Shown here piece by piece: positions 5,117-5,355 of a stretch of 5,355 bases of DNA. This DNA is from a bacterium (GTDB lineage Bacteria > Electryoneota > RPQS01). Below the pieces are notes generated by a model. That model was given only the letters and a program-made list of their open reading frames with translations, did no database searches and was not told the DNA's origin. Every line of letters starts with the position of its first letter. The first letter of the stretch is position 1. The stretch lies in assembly GCA_018814465.1 (NCBI GenBank), contig JAHIZR010000445.1, positions 1 through 5,355 of the forward strand. The letters run 5' to 3'. Made by a program: the position numbers and the translations under genes.

Positions 5117-5355
5117 AAATCGCCAATCATAACTATTTTCGAGCCGCCGTGCTGTTGGAGACGCTCGCGCAGCAGGGCGTGAAACGGGTGGTCATCTCGC
5201 CGGGATCGCGCTCGACGCCGCTGGCGCGCACGGCGGATCTCTCCGGGCGTTTTCAGTGCGACGTGATTCTGGATGAGCGGTCGGCAGGCTATTTTGCTTT
5301 GGGGTGCGCGAAAGCAGAGCAGCGTCCGGTGATTTTGATCTGCACTTCCGGCACG
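5113..5355 (+). CDS. menD: SEPHCHC synthase MenD (partial, N-terminal 81 residues, cut by right edge)
   Basis: MenD is a thiamine-diphosphate enzyme that decarboxylates 2-oxoglutarate and adds the product to isochorismate, giving 2-succinyl-5-enolpyruvyl-6-hydroxy-3-cyclohexene-1-carboxylate. The visible part is the start of the Pyr domain: NYFRAAVLLETLAQQGVKRV (7-26), ISPGSRSTPLA (28-38), ILDERSAGYFALG (52-64) and CTSGT (77-81). Glu55 in DERSAGY aligns with the catalytic ThDP-activating glutamate of E. coli MenD, and Ser32/Arg33 of PGSRSTPL match its substrate-binding pair. The ATG overlaps the menF TGA, and there is no strong Shine-Dalgarno site of its own, so translation probably depends on menF ribosomes. 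The stretch is visibly GC-rich (43 of 60 bases at 5161-5220). The frame is intact to the window edge. Confidence 0.95.
   Translation, partial: MKIANHNYFRAAVLLETLAQQGVKRVVISPGSRSTPLARTADLSGRFQCDVILDERSAGYFALGCAKAEQRPVILICTSGT

Noticed and set aside
4798..5130. 110-codon minus-strand frame opposite menF
   Set aside because: Antisense to the catalytic domain of MenF; low-complexity Ser/Ala composition typical of a shadow frame.

Overview
The window most likely comes from a bacterium of the FCB supergroup (Bacteroidota and related candidate phyla). It encodes a secreted protein ending in a textbook type IX secretion (T9SS) type A sorting domain (YPNPFNPST motif). Next to it is a right-handed beta-helix surface protein, and beyond these lies a classical chorismate-to-menaquinone operon. 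A perfect AGGAGG Shine-Dalgarno sequence and a sigma70-like TTGACT promoter element are more typical of the non-Bacteroidota FCB phyla (KSB1, Zixibacteria, Marinimicrobia and similar) than of Bacteroidota, which rarely use Shine-Dalgarno sites. This placement is an inference; I cannot name a genus.

Layout. Positions 1-1185 (minus) hold the first 395 codons of a signal-peptide-bearing protein with a carboxypeptidase-regulatory-like beta-sandwich followed by a beta-helix; it runs off the left edge. The gap 1186-1419 carries its Shine-Dalgarno site, a 13-bp inverted repeat in the leader, a probable promoter and a strong rho-independent terminator that ends the next gene. Positions 1420-2259 (minus) hold a complete 279-residue T9SS-exported protein of unknown function. 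The gap 2260-2512 has no gene, only weak promoter-like and dyad elements and a hairpin just past the next stop codon. Positions 2513-3673 (minus) encode a 386-residue 2-isopropylmalate/homocitrate-synthase-family enzyme without the LeuA regulatory domain and with altered specificity residues. The 129-bp divergent gap 3674-3802 contains its likely promoter. Positions 3803-5116 (plus) encode isochorismate synthase MenF. Its stop codon overlaps the start of menD (5113 onward), which is cut by the right edge.

Function. MenF (chorismate to isochorismate) and MenD (isochorismate plus 2-oxoglutarate to SEPHCHC) are the first two committed steps of menaquinone synthesis and are translationally coupled. 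The LeuA-like enzyme is transcribed away from them as a separate unit and would make a 2-alkylmalate-type product whose identity the sequence leaves open. The two exported proteins are separated by a terminator and appear to be independent surface or secreted products. The points most worth following up are the rewritten substrate pocket of the LeuA-like enzyme, the dyad centred on the menF start codon, and the long inverted repeat in the leader of the beta-helix gene. I found no mobile element, CRISPR array, tRNA or rRNA.
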